From JAGQYP01 sp041392305 (lineage in GTDB: Bacteria > Bacteroidota > Bacteroidia > Flavobacteriales_D > Crocinitomicaceae): a stretch of 64,000 nt of DNA. Shown piece by piece: positions 51,491 to 59,884 of the stretch (position 1 is its first letter; the number at the start of each line of letters is the position of its first letter). The position numbers and the translations under genes are program-made. The stretch lies in the NCBI GenBank assembly GCA_041392305.1, contig JAWKMJ010000002.1:1-64000 (forward strand), written 5' to 3'. The notes under the pieces are model-generated. The model ran no database searches. It saw only the letters and a program-made list of their open reading frames with translations, and was not told where the DNA came from.

Positions 51491-52839
51491 TTTTTAGACT
51501 CTTTCTGGTTGGTTTTCTCAGTTTCATAATATTCTGGAGGAAACCCATTAATTTGTCTCCATAACTCATACCATACAGGAACATCTTGCAGTAAAACCAT
51601 TGTTCTTGTTCCCGAACCGACACGGAGTGCTTTTGGCCATTCTGGGTCGTTTGGATCTGGAGCCACTAATACTCTGTACTTTCCATTATCACTAATGAAA
51701 TTATCAATGGCATAAACGGTTCCTCCATAGGTACCATAACTTGTATTTGGCCAGCCTGAAAACACTATAGCAGGCCACCCATCGAACTGGATTCTAACGT
51801 GTTGACCAATTTGCATAAGTGGCAGATCAATCGGGCGAATATACATTTCAACCGCCAGTTGATAATTTGCAGGCATAATACTCACAATAGGATCCCCTTC
51901 CTTAATAGTTTCTCCTAATCCTTGTTGAATTGCCTTGGTTATGTATCCATCTTGAGGGGCTCGAATGTAATACATACCTGTTCGTACGGAATAATTCATA
52001 TATTGATTTTGAAGTTTGGTCACGACAGCTTCAGCGTCATACATACTCGATAAGGCTGTGAATTTATCACTTTCGGCTTTTGAGATCTTATCTCGGTATT
52101 CTGCTTGAATGGAGTTGAGTTCTACTTGTGCATTGATGACCTCATTTTGGCCCGTCAAATATTTGTTTTCAGCTGATATACGTTTTGCTTGGGCTTCTTG
52201 CAATTTCAATTTTCGATTTTCTAAATCCGTTTTTGACTTCAATCCTTTATCAAAGAGTTCTTGTAATCGATCAAATTGTTGTTTGGCGATTTGCTCATTT
52301 GTTTCAGCAGCAACCAAGTCGATACTATCCGATTTCACCTTGAGTCTAGCCTGGATCAACTTATTTTTGGTTTGTTCCAATTTCAACAATGAATTTTGTT
52401 CCAAAGCATCTATCTGTCCATCTAGCGCTTTTACTTTTTCGAAATAGGATTGAACCGAAAGTTCTTTAGCTTTAAGTTGTTCTTCTGTTCTTCCCAGTAA
52501 ATTTGGATCAAAATACTCATCCTTAATCTCGGAAATAAATAGAATGGTGTCTCCTTTTTTTACGAAATCACCTTCCATAACAAACCATTTTTCTATTCTT
52601 CCTGCGATGACAGAATGAATAGTTTGCGGTCGCTGATCCGGCATGAGAGTAGTTACCTTTCCGGATGATTGGATTGTCTGCGTCCAGGGAAGCAATAATA
52701 CAATCAATAAGGCTCCACTGAATATATACAACATGCGACGAAGTACTTTTTTAGAAACTTTGCTTTCGACTTCTTTTAGAGACTTTAAATTCTCTTTTTC
52801 AATTTCTTCTCTAACCTGATGATTTGAAATATTCAACAT
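51487..52839 (-). CDS. HlyD-family periplasmic adaptor
   Basis: 450 residues. A cytoplasmic N-terminus with heptads (EEIEKENLKSLKEVESKVSK), one membrane helix (about 37-52, YIFSGALLIVLLLPW), a split biotinyl-lipoyl-like domain ('SGKVTTL... HSVIAGRIEKWFVMEGDFVK' and 'IRAPQDGYITKAIQQGLGET'), and a long coiled coil (about 120-250). It bridges the ABC exporter and TolC. 11 bp after the ABC gene. Confidence 0.92.
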   Translation of the reverse strand: MLNISNHQVREEIEKENLKSLKEVESKVSKKVLRRMLYIFSGALLIVLLLPWTQTIQSSGKVTTLMPDQRPQTIHSVIAGRIEKWFVMEGDFVKKGDTILFISEIKDEYFDPNLLGRTEEQLKAKELSVQSYFEKVKALDGQIDALEQNSLLKLEQTKNKLIQARLKVKSDSIDLVAAETNEQIAKQQFDRLQELFDKGLKSKTDLENRKLKLQEAQAKRISAENKYLTGQNEVINAQVELNSIQAEYRDKISKAESDKFTALSSMYDAEAVVTKLQNQYMNYSVRTGMYYIRAPQDGYITKAIQQGLGETIKEGDPIVSIMPANYQLAVEMYIRPIDLPLMQIGQHVRIQFDGWPAIVFSGWPNTSYGTYGGTVYAIDNFISDNGKYRVLVAPDPNDPEWPKALRVGSGTRTMVLLQDVPVWYELWRQINGFPPEYYETEKTNQKESKK

Positions 52840-52850
52840 TTTCTTTCAGT

Positions 52851-54518
52851 TTATTGAGGGTTAAGAATTTTACCTTGCTTCATGATCAATACACGATCAA
52901 CTTTACTTGATAAGTATGGATCAGATGATACTGCCACCATGGTCCAACTATTTTCCTTTGCAGTTAAAAAATCCACGATACGCTGTCTTTCTTCTATTTC
53001 AAAGTGTTCAAAAGCATCTTCTAATAACAATAGCTTTGGTTTGATCACGATGCTTCTTGCGAGCAATAGTTTTTGGCTAATACTCCTGGGCATTTTTCTT
53101 CCTGTAGGATCAAGAACGGTTTCATATCCTTTGGGCAAATGACTTACATAATCGCTTAATCCAAGCTTTTCGATTGCCCATTTTACATTCTCCATAGTCG
53201 CGTCCGGTCTACCAATTGTGATGTTCTCTACGATCGTACCTTCAAATAATTCTTCCTGACTAATGGAATCCCCTATAACTGTATGGACTGAACATAAATC
53301 TAAACTCGATTGACTTACATTGTTGTAGAATAACATCCCTTCGGTAGGTGTATAAAGTGATCCAATCAATTGCAGTAAGGTGCTTTTTCCAGATCCGTTT
53401 TCTCCGGCGATCACAATTTTTTCTCCTGCCCCAATTTTTAAATCGATATTTTTAAGCGCTTGTTTTTCATTGCCAGGATAATTGAAAGACATGTTTTCCA
53501 ATCTAAGTTCCAAACCACATTCACTGCACTCTTCTTTCAAATCAATGCCATCCTCGTTTTCGATTTCTAGATCAGTAACTTGAGCAATTTTTTCTACGGA
53601 AGTAAGAACATCGTAAATTGTTTCCAAGCTTACTATTAGCTTTTCTACGGAATTCATAATCAAAAGAATAATGATTTCTGCAGCGATAAACTGGCCAATA
53701 TTCATTAATTGTTCCATTACCAAAATTCCACCAAGCGCCAATAATCCTGCTGCAACGATTACATTGAAAATGATCAACAAATAATATTGTCTAACTAATA
53801 CTTTGAAGTGGGCTTCTCGTTCTTTCAAATAATTCCCTACATTTTTATCTGTCCGACGCAAATGAAGATTCGTTTTTCCCGCAAGTTTGAATGCGTTGGA
53901 TGTTCGGGCAATTTCCTCCAACCAATAAACAACTTCGTACTTGTACTTAGATTCTCTTAGGCTGGTCATTAAACCTTTTTTCGCGGTAAACCTAAAAATG
54001 GCAAGGACTAAGGCAATCAAAATCATGGAAAAAATAATGAAAAATGGATGATAGAAAGAGAGAAGAATCAATCCGAATACGACCTGTAATCCTGCTGCCG
54101 AAAAATCAATTAGTATTTTGGCCAAACCTTTTTGAACTGAAATCACATCGAAAAATCGGTTCATCAGTTCTGGAGCATATTTATTATAAATTTCTTCCAA
54201 TTTGATTTTAGGAATGCGATAAGCGAATTCAAAAGCGGCTCGTGTAAAGATCTTCTGTTGCAGATTTTCAGTAATTCTCAGCTGAGCTATTCGCAAAAGG
54301 CCTGATGCGGCAACCCCAAAAACAACAATACATACAAGTACAATCCAGGATGTACTAATGCTTCCTCCTTGTATCAGGTTTACAATAGCCTGAATTCCCA
54401 AAGGCAATGAAAGTGCAACCAAACCATTGAAAATGGCATAGATATATACATTCCGTATTTCTCTACTATCGGGCTTCAGAAGTCTGAAGAATCGATTTAC
54501 AGGAGTTATTTTTTCCAT
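52851..54518 (-). CDS. ABC exporter, fused permease and ATPase, with degenerate signature
   Basis: 555 residues. Residues 15-310 are a type I exporter membrane domain (six helices, 'YIFAIFNG'-type start replaced by 'YIYAIFNGLVALSLPLGIQA'). The ATPase domain has an intact Walker A (GENGSGKST, about 372-380) and Walker B-like LLLLEDAFE, but the LSGGQ signature is replaced by RSISQKLLLARS and the H-loop His by Ser ('VAVSSDPYL'). It lacks an N-terminal C39 peptidase domain. With HlyD and TolC it forms a tripartite exporter; substrate unknown. 1-nt overlap with the TetR stop. Confidence 0.88.
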   Translation of the reverse strand: MEKITPVNRFFRLLKPDSREIRNVYIYAIFNGLVALSLPLGIQAIVNLIQGGSISTSWIVLVCIVVFGVAASGLLRIAQLRITENLQQKIFTRAAFEFAYRIPKIKLEEIYNKYAPELMNRFFDVISVQKGLAKILIDFSAAGLQVVFGLILLSFYHPFFIIFSMILIALVLAIFRFTAKKGLMTSLRESKYKYEVVYWLEEIARTSNAFKLAGKTNLHLRRTDKNVGNYLKEREAHFKVLVRQYYLLIIFNVIVAAGLLALGGILVMEQLMNIGQFIAAEIIILLIMNSVEKLIVSLETIYDVLTSVEKIAQVTDLEIENEDGIDLKEECSECGLELRLENMSFNYPGNEKQALKNIDLKIGAGEKIVIAGENGSGKSTLLQLIGSLYTPTEGMLFYNNVSQSSLDLCSVHTVIGDSISQEELFEGTIVENITIGRPDATMENVKWAIEKLGLSDYVSHLPKGYETVLDPTGRKMPRSISQKLLLARSIVIKPKLLLLEDAFEHFEIEERQRIVDFLTAKENSWTMVAVSSDPYLSSKVDRVLIMKQGKILNPQ

Positions 54519-55195
54519 TATTGTCGAATATTTTTAAGTACCATTTCTGTATAAAAGTTTACAACTGCATCTTCCCCTTTGATTGTATTGGTCAGTCTTG
54601 GAAGATGTTCCGCAAAATACCTTTGGATGTGCGCCCCTTCGATAACAGTGGATACCAACATGTGTGGATATTTATATGAGGGATTGATTTCAAGTATGAT
54701 CTTGCTTACATGTTCTACCAACCTTTTATAAGGAGTAAAAATTCCCTTTTGATTTTCGTCATCTACCTGCTTAGTTAAATAGACTTTGGAGGATTCTGAA
54801 ATGACAATTTGACTTAATTTTACCTCGTTCACATGAGAGAATGTTCGATCTTCTTCTATGGTTTCTGTCAAAACTTTAAGTGCTTTTTGTAGGCGAACCA
54901 GAGGATCTTCAATATTGGCTGTTCCAAATACCAATTTATATTCCATCCATCCCCAATACCAATTAATCAAATAAAGAAGTAGTTTATGTTTGCTTTCAAA
55001 ATACCTGTAAAGTGAGGCTTCAGTGGATTTTATTTTTTTTGCAAGTTTCCCAAATGTAAAATTTTCAATTCCGTTTTGTTCAATCATTTCAATTGAATGG
55101 CGGATGATTTTTTTTCCAAGATCACTAGAATCAGGGTCTTTGAGATAGATCTTGTCATTGACTTGAATTGTAAAATTAGTTAATATAACTTCCAT
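54518..55195 (-). CDS. TetR/AcrR-family transcriptional regulator
   Basis: 225 residues. The N-terminal helix-turn-helix is at about 30-75: 'IIRHSIEMIEQNGIENFTFG', 'KLAKKIKSTEASLYRYFESK', then 'HKLLLYLINWYWGWMEYKL'. The C-terminal ligand/dimer domain is all-helical and divergent. It is the first gene of the ABC-HlyD-TolC-CutA operon and is probably autoregulatory: a palindrome sits between its -33 and -7 boxes. The inducer is unknown. Confidence 0.92.
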   Translation of the reverse strand: MEVILTNFTIQVNDKIYLKDPDSSDLGKKIIRHSIEMIEQNGIENFTFGKLAKKIKSTEASLYRYFESKHKLLLYLINWYWGWMEYKLVFGTANIEDPLVRLQKALKVLTETIEEDRTFSHVNEVKLSQIVISESSKVYLTKQVDDENQKGIFTPYKRLVEHVSKIILEINPSYKYPHMLVSTVIEGAHIQRYFAEHLPRLTNTIKGEDAVVNFYTEMVLKNIRQ

Positions 55196-55214
55196 ATAAA
55201 GATATTTAAAATCG

Positions 55215-55247
55215 CAAAAATAATAGTAATACTATCACATAAACAAA
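55215..55247 (-). promoter_or_regulatory. Promoter of the TetR/export operon (TTTG-N21-TATTTTTG)
   Basis: On the minus strand TTTG (55247-55244), a 21-bp spacer, then TATTTTTG (55222-55215), 19 nt before the ATG at 55195. A complete -33/-7 match. Confidence 0.65.
55223..55235. promoter_or_regulatory. Palindromic operator candidate ATAGTAATACTAT
   Basis: Perfect 6-bp arms (ATAGTA/TACTAT) with a 1-bp centre, lying directly against the -7 box inside the promoter spacer. Further half-site copies ACTATCA at 55252-55258 and, inverted, TTGATAG at 55292-55298 suggest several TetR sites. Confidence 0.55.
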
Positions 55248-55370
55248 TAAAACTATCAAAAGTTCTAAAAACTTCACTTTTTTATTTCAAGTTGATAGAA
55301 TGAAAAGTAGGTTTCGTCTAAATATGAATTTATTTTTCCTCAGTAAATCAGTCAATTCGGATGCATTATA

Positions 55371-55378
55371 TAGATTTG
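55371..55378 (+). promoter_or_regulatory. Promoter -7 box TAGATTTG for the small secreted membrane protein
   Basis: Exact TAnnTTTG, 16 nt before the GTG at 55395. It supports that start. Confidence 0.45.
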
Positions 55379-55394
55379 TGAAATATCTAGGAAA

Positions 55395-55697
55395 GTGAAA
55401 AAATTATTACCGGTGATAATGGCCTTATCCGTTTGTGCCCATATTTGGTCGCATGATACGGATAAGGCTATTTCTTTTAGCACCCCTAATTCAAACTGGA
55501 TACAAACTTTTCAGGATCATTCTTCTGATTCCGGGACCAGTGCCGAAACTACGGTCGATTCCATAGCACAAACGAAAAAAGAAAATCAACAGGAAAAAGA
55601 CAAACTAGACTCAAATAAAATGACCCTATTGTTGCTTTTAGGAGTCATTCCAATTGCTCTCATCATGTATCTAATTTTGAAAAGAAGGGTGAAATAA
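55395..55697 (+). CDS. Small secreted/membrane hypothetical protein
   Basis: 100 residues with a GTG start, chosen because it gives a signal peptide (MKKLLPVIMALSVCAHIWS) and lies 16 nt after a -7 box. The middle is polar, Ser/Thr/Lys-rich (about 20-75), and the C-terminus is a membrane helix (MTLLLLLGVIPIALIMYLIL) with a basic end (KRRVK). No family recognised. It is divergent from the TetR gene across the operator region, so it may share its control (inference). Confidence 0.6.
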   Translation: MKKLLPVIMALSVCAHIWSHDTDKAISFSTPNSNWIQTFQDHSSDSGTSAETTVDSIAQTKKENQQEKDKLDSNKMTLLLLLGVIPIALIMYLILKRRVK

Positions 55698-55739
55698 AAT
55701 GCAAAATGCAAAGTGCAAAAGGCAAAATGAATAATTTTG

Positions 55740-55809
55740 TCTAACAGTCTAACAGTCTAACAGTCTAACAGTCTAACAGTCTAACAGTCTAACAGTCTAA
55801 CAGTCTAAC
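55740..55809. repeat. 8-bp tandem repeat (TCTAACAG) x8.75
   Basis: Eight perfect copies plus a 6-nt partial copy. The stop codon of the DUF2461 gene (55805-55807, minus strand) lies in the last partial copy. Just before it are loose GCAAAATG-like repeats (55700-55730). Confidence 0.9.
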
Positions 55810-56479
55810 CATCTTTCAAAGCTTTCACGAAAAAGTCTTTTACTGGTTTTCCTGCTTTGTAGTTTTCAAGGAGAATCTTTTTAACATCATCTTTCAAGAT
55901 AGTTTCTGGATTTAATTTGCAGTAGTAATACCAGTTTTTGTTGTAGATCAGCTCCTGTTTTTCTCCTACTTCTTTGAATTCTTTTGGGATCACTTTATTT
56001 TTTTCTCCGTGAATTTCACCATAAGTATTTGTAAATTTTGGGTCGTTCACAATTTTGTCAAATTCCTTGGCATTTTTGGCTATAGCTTCTCTACAGTCGT
56101 AAAGCTGTTCTTTGCTTAGCATATAAACACCCCCATAAATGGTGAAGTTTTCTGGTCCCATTTCGAAGTACAGTCCCGGATAGGTTTTGTCTTTCTTACC
56201 AGCAGGAGATATTATGGCAGACATTCTCAATTTATAGGGCGATTTATCATTAGAAAAACGAACATCTCGATTGATTCTAAAGACACAATCTTTGGCCGAG
56301 ATTTCATATTTGATCCCATCAATTTTAGCTATTTCAGGAATGATCTCATCCACAAAAGCATAGAAAGGATCTTTGACATTCTTTTGATAGCGTTTGCGGT
56401 TTTCGTCAAACCAGTCTTTGTGATTATTGGGAGCCAATTCCTTGAAGAATTCTAAAAAATCGGGATCAAAATGGGTCAT
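55805..56479 (-). CDS. DUF2461 domain protein
   Basis: 224 residues, close to the usual family length. Family pattern: 'FLEFFKELAPNNHKDWFDEN', 'RKRYQKNVKDPFYAFVDEII', 'CVFRINRDVRFSNDKSPYK' (the conserved FR-x-x-RD-x-RF-x-x-DK-x-PYK core), 'PGLYFEMGPENFTIYGGVYM'. The function of DUF2461 (TIGR02453) is unknown; it is widespread in Bacteroidota and also found in fungi. Cytoplasmic. Its stop codon lies in the 8-bp tandem repeat. Confidence 0.9.
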   Translation of the reverse strand: MTHFDPDFLEFFKELAPNNHKDWFDENRKRYQKNVKDPFYAFVDEIIPEIAKIDGIKYEISAKDCVFRINRDVRFSNDKSPYKLRMSAIISPAGKKDKTYPGLYFEMGPENFTIYGGVYMLSKEQLYDCREAIAKNAKEFDKIVNDPKFTNTYGEIHGEKNKVIPKEFKEVGEKQELIYNKNWYYYCKLNPETILKDDVKKILLENYKAGKPVKDFFVKALKDG

Positions 56480-56556
56480 AAAATGAGAATTTAAATTAAA
56501 AGTGAATAATTCAGTCTGAAAATAAGTATTTTTCCAGACTAAATAAACGAAGTAGG

Positions 56557-57036
56557 ATGGAATACATTACAGCAGAGCAGATTAATTCAGCGATCAATAA
56601 GATCGAAGATATGGACGATGAGGCTTTAAGCCATTTGATAGAAACTTTTGTTTTAGAACAAAATGCACTGGCAAGTTACTCATTACAAGCAGCCATCGAA
56701 TTTCAAAATGAGGAATTGAGTGATTTGATCATGTATTATTTTGCTATTATTTATCAGTCATTTAAAAATGCAGGGTATAAAATTGGAATTGTGGAAGATG
56801 ATTTGATCGATGCTTTTCAAGAACCTTTTCATCAAGCTTTGGATCTGATCCATACTACTGAAGATTATTCCGAAATTTCTTCTTTAATCAATCAACCTGT
56901 AGTTGAAAATTGGATGGTTGATGAAATAAATGCAGAAGATGCAGAAGGAAATGTCCTGGGCGAAGAAACCCAGATCCAATTGTATTTGGTAACAATGAAT
57001 ATTATAGGTCTCTTAAATAAAGTGGTACATGGCTAA
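56557..57036 (+). CDS. Acidic helical hypothetical protein
   Basis: 159 residues, acidic and mostly helical ('EQINSAINKIEDMDDEALSH', 'LQAAIEFQNEELSDLIMYYF', 'DLIDAFQEPFHQALDLI'). No signal or membrane segment. No family recognised. Its end overlaps the start of the PaaI-type thioesterase gene by 8 nt, so they are coupled and may work together. A TATTTTTC sequence about 25 nt before the ATG is one base off the -7 consensus. Confidence 0.7.
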   Translation: MEYITAEQINSAINKIEDMDDEALSHLIETFVLEQNALASYSLQAAIEFQNEELSDLIMYYFAIIYQSFKNAGYKIGIVEDDLIDAFQEPFHQALDLIHTTEDYSEISSLINQPVVENWMVDEINAEDAEGNVLGEETQIQLYLVTMNIIGLLNKVVHG

Positions 57037-57442
57037 AAGTAAGAAAATAGTAGACCGAATGTATGAGTTTGACTACTTTTCACAGTGGTTAGGAATTGAA
57101 AAAGTATTGGTCGATAAAGGACATGTTATATTAAAAATGAAAGTGACTAAAGACATGTTAAATGGTTTCGGAATCGCACACGGAGGGATCACTTATTCAT
57201 TAGCAGATTCGGCTTTGGCTTTTGCTTCTAATGGAAGAGGAATTCAATCGGTTTCCATAGAGACTTCTATAAATCATATTAAACCCACAAGAGAAGGAGA
57301 TACTTTAATTGCAGATGCCAAGGAACTTAATGTAACGAACAAAACAGGCCTCTACGAAGTGAAAGTAAAAAACCAGGATGGAGAATTAGTGGCACTTTTT
57401 AAAGGCATGGTTTATCGTACTGGGAAAGAGTGGAAGCTTTAA
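57029..57442 (+). CDS. paaI: PaaI-family hotdog thioesterase
   Basis: 137 residues, the PaaI length. The hotdog core has 'NGFGIAHGGITYSLADSALA', with the H-G-G turn and the catalytic-position Asp, then 'FASNGRGIQSVSIETSINHI' and 'YEVKVKNQDGELVALFKGMV'. PaaI hydrolyses (hydroxy)phenylacetyl-CoA and related thioesters. An enoyl-CoA hydratase-family gene 3.4 kb away may belong to a related acyl-CoA pathway, but no paa catabolic cluster is present. It overlaps the convergent lipoprotein gene by 4 nt. Confidence 0.88.
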   Translation: MAKSKKIVDRMYEFDYFSQWLGIEKVLVDKGHVILKMKVTKDMLNGFGIAHGGITYSLADSALAFASNGRGIQSVSIETSINHIKPTREGDTLIADAKELNVTNKTGLYEVKVKNQDGELVALFKGMVYRTGKEWKL

Positions 57443-58179
57443 ATACTTTTGTTAATTCCTGTAAATATTGATGCGAGAATAAGTAATAGTAATGCTAATA
57501 GTCCAAATCCAATCGCTAAATATACAAGTGTAAAACTAAATACGGAGAAACTAATTGCTATTAGAATTGCTGTCGTTAAAATTGCGATTCCAAAACTTAC
57601 CCATAACCATATAGAAGCTTTTTTAAATCTGCTTTTTTCTTGAACGTGGTCTCTTTTATCAATTCTTAATCTGAATCCTAGTACTGCAAGGACTAATCCA
57701 ACAATAATAGCAATAAGTCCAAGTGACAAGAGTAAAGTCATAGAAAGTGATTGTAATGAAAGAAAAATAATACCCAGTACTACAAGTGAAAATCCTATCC
57801 AAAATAGTTCTGAATTGTTGTTTTTTCCTTCAGAATTTTCTTCTTTATGATTTTCATATCTTTTAGGGATTTCCTGGAATTTTTCATGCTCGATTTTCAT
57901 TTTGAATTTCTTTTCTGATCTTTCAAATTGATCAGAATCCTCCATTGGTTTATTATCGGTGTCAAATGTTTCAATGTCCTCTATGTTTTTAGGTTCAGAA
58001 TCTTCAAGGTTTATTTTTTCTGAATGACTAGATACTTTTGATTTGACTTTTTTGGAAGCGATTGAACAGTCACTATGCTTCTCCACATAGACACCTCTCA
58101 TATAGCGACGTTTTGCAAATTTAGTTGTAGAGCAGGAAGTAATTATTAAAAACAGTAGGATGTAACTAATAAGTTTCAT
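57439..58179 (-). CDS. RRY-motif lipoprotein paralogue 1
   Basis: 246 residues from the ATG at 58179, which gives a lipoprotein signal with Cys16 (LLFLIITSC). Directly after it comes the motif shared by four neighbouring genes, KFAKRRYMRGVYVEKH (about 20-35). A long hydrophilic Glu/Lys/Ser linker follows (about 40-135), then about four membrane helices to the C-terminus (about 135-246). Function unknown. Third gene of a three-gene unit with 10-11 bp gaps. Confidence 0.7.
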   Translation of the reverse strand: MKLISYILLFLIITSCSTTKFAKRRYMRGVYVEKHSDCSIASKKVKSKVSSHSEKINLEDSEPKNIEDIETFDTDNKPMEDSDQFERSEKKFKMKIEHEKFQEIPKRYENHKEENSEGKNNNSELFWIGFSLVVLGIIFLSLQSLSMTLLLSLGLIAIIVGLVLAVLGFRLRIDKRDHVQEKSRFKKASIWLWVSFGIAILTTAILIAISFSVFSFTLVYLAIGFGLLALLLLILASIFTGINKSI

Positions 58180-58189
58180 GATGTTTGGT

Positions 58190-59131
58190 TTAAAAAATAA
58201 AGATTGCAACGAGGTATGCGATATAAATAAGCGTCGGAATTACTAGAATCGCTATACCTAAATAAAGAGAGATCAAATGAAATTTTGTTTTGTTTTTACC
58301 GCCCAATGCTCCAAGCACGATTGAAATCACTCCCAGACAAATGGCCATCATCTGGAATATGGTAACCATCCAAAGGATAAAACTGGAAACAACAAAATAG
58401 AAATTGAACAATAATATCAGAATAGAAGTAATAACTACAAGGGCTATAGCAATATAAGCGATAATCGCTCCAATTTCTCCCAACCTTTCTCTACTTGCTT
58501 TTGGCTTAAGGTTGTTTTCTTTTTTCTTGAGTCTGTCAAATTTCACAAAAAATACGATTCCGGTAATTACTCCACCTAAGCCAATGAGTCCAAGAATTGG
58601 ACCTAGAAACATAATGTTTGAGGCCAAAAAAACGATCAAATAACAAAGTGCCAATAATAGGACTCCAGATATGAAAAATCCTAGCGCCATTTTCAAAAAT
58701 TTGTCCTTTTGAGATTTTTCTTCTTCGTTTATTTCTTTCAGAAGTTGATTATTTTGATTCTCAACTAGAATTTCATTTTGAATGGAAACCTCTTTTTCTT
58801 CTAATTTATTTAATGGTGGTTTGTCCAAAACGAACTCTTCTCCTCTTGCTTTTTCATTTTTTAATTCTTGGTTCCGTTTGGAATTAGAATTCAAGTCTAG
58901 ATTTGTAGGGCTTGGTTCAGAATTCTCATCCTTTTTTTCCTCCCGCACCTTTGTATCATTTTGTGCAATGAATTTCTTATTTTCTGCTTTCATCTTATGA
59001 CTCCTTGCACCACCATGCTTCTCCAAATAAACACCTTTCATGTATCGACGCTTTGTGAAATTGCTATTTGCACAACTGTGGATTAGAAAAATCAGAATAA
59101 AGATTTTGAATAAATAGGATAGTTGTTTCAT
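58190..59131 (-). CDS. RRY-motif lipoprotein paralogue 2
   Basis: 313 residues, the longest copy. Lipobox Cys20 (LIFLIHSC), then NFTKRRYMKGVYLEKHGGA, a charged linker of over 100 residues rich in Glu/Lys/Asn, and about five membrane helices (MALGFFISGVLLLALCYLIV, FLGPILGLIGLGGVITGIVF, IGAIIAYIAIALVVITSILI and two more). A lipid-anchored N-terminus together with a polytopic C-terminus is unusual. Function unknown. Confidence 0.72.
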   Translation of the reverse strand: MKQLSYLFKIFILIFLIHSCANSNFTKRRYMKGVYLEKHGGARSHKMKAENKKFIAQNDTKVREEKKDENSEPSPTNLDLNSNSKRNQELKNEKARGEEFVLDKPPLNKLEEKEVSIQNEILVENQNNQLLKEINEEEKSQKDKFLKMALGFFISGVLLLALCYLIVFLASNIMFLGPILGLIGLGGVITGIVFFVKFDRLKKKENNLKPKASRERLGEIGAIIAYIAIALVVITSILILLFNFYFVVSSFILWMVTIFQMMAICLGVISIVLGALGGKNKTKFHLISLYLGIAILVIPTLIYIAYLVAIFIF

Positions 59132-59142
59132 AAAAAGATAGT

Positions 59143-59811
59143 TTAGATTAATCCAATAAAGACGATGATCGAAATGATGGTAAGTGAAACGGCAAGTACC
59201 AGACTAATAATGGCCATTACTTTACCGAAAGTACCATAATCCCAGGCAAAAGCTCGTACAACAGAAATTATGGACATGACCAAAGCAGCCACTCCAATAG
59301 GCAATCCTAAAAACAATGCCAAAAGTCCTTCAAGGGAAACAAAAATGTCCACTAAAACCATCGCCCATCCAAATAGAGATAAGATTGCACTCCAAATGAA
59401 TAATGGGGCAGGATAGTATGAAGGCACAGGTGATGAAACAGGAACTGAATAGGTTTGACATGTTGTTTTGTTTATTGGAACATGAGATTTGTTGCTTTCC
59501 TCATCTTTTTGGAGATTATCATTTTTTTCGAATCTTTCATATTGCCTTTGGATTTCTTCTGGATCTTGCTCGATTTCAATGATTATAAGATTCAAATTTG
59601 ATTTATTTTCCTCTTTTTCATCAGTAAATTTTTTAGCTACCTCAGAATTTTTTGTTCTATGATCAGCTTTCATTTTTCTACTCGAAGCCACAGATCGCTT
59701 CTCCACATAAACACCTTTCATATAGCGGCGCTTTGCAAAATTATTGGTTCCACATCCAAGAAGGAGCCATAGCAATAAAATCAGTCGAGTATAGTAGATT
59801 AACTTTCCCAT
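59143..59811 (-). CDS. RRY-motif lipoprotein paralogue 3
   Basis: 222 residues. Lipobox LLLGC (Cys20), then NNFAKRRYMKGVYVEKRSVA, a charged linker, a Pro/Tyr/Ser-rich stretch (YSVPVSSPVPSYYPAP) and three membrane helices. First gene of the three-gene unit, with its own TAACTTTG promoter box 20 nt upstream on the same strand. Function unknown. Confidence 0.72.
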   Translation of the reverse strand: MGKLIYYTRLILLLWLLLGCGTNNFAKRRYMKGVYVEKRSVASSRKMKADHRTKNSEVAKKFTDEKEENKSNLNLIIIEIEQDPEEIQRQYERFEKNDNLQKDEESNKSHVPINKTTCQTYSVPVSSPVPSYYPAPLFIWSAILSLFGWAMVLVDIFVSLEGLLALFLGLPIGVAALVMSIISVVRAFAWDYGTFGKVMAIISLVLAVSLTIISIIVFIGLI

Positions 59812-59831
59812 GATTCTGTTATTGATAGAAT

Positions 59832-59839
59832 CAAAGTTA
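59832..59839 (-). promoter_or_regulatory. Promoter -7 box TAACTTTG (minus strand)
   Basis: Exact TAnnTTTG on the minus strand, 20 nt before the ATG at 59811; drives the three-gene lipoprotein unit 59811-57439. Confidence 0.5.
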
Positions 59840-59884
59840 TGGAAAGGAGTCTCAATTAATTTGCGAAAAACGCAAAAAACTGAA

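Noticed and set aside
55740..55809. TCTAACAG array considered as a CRISPR
   Set aside because: Perfect contiguous tandem repeat without spacers.
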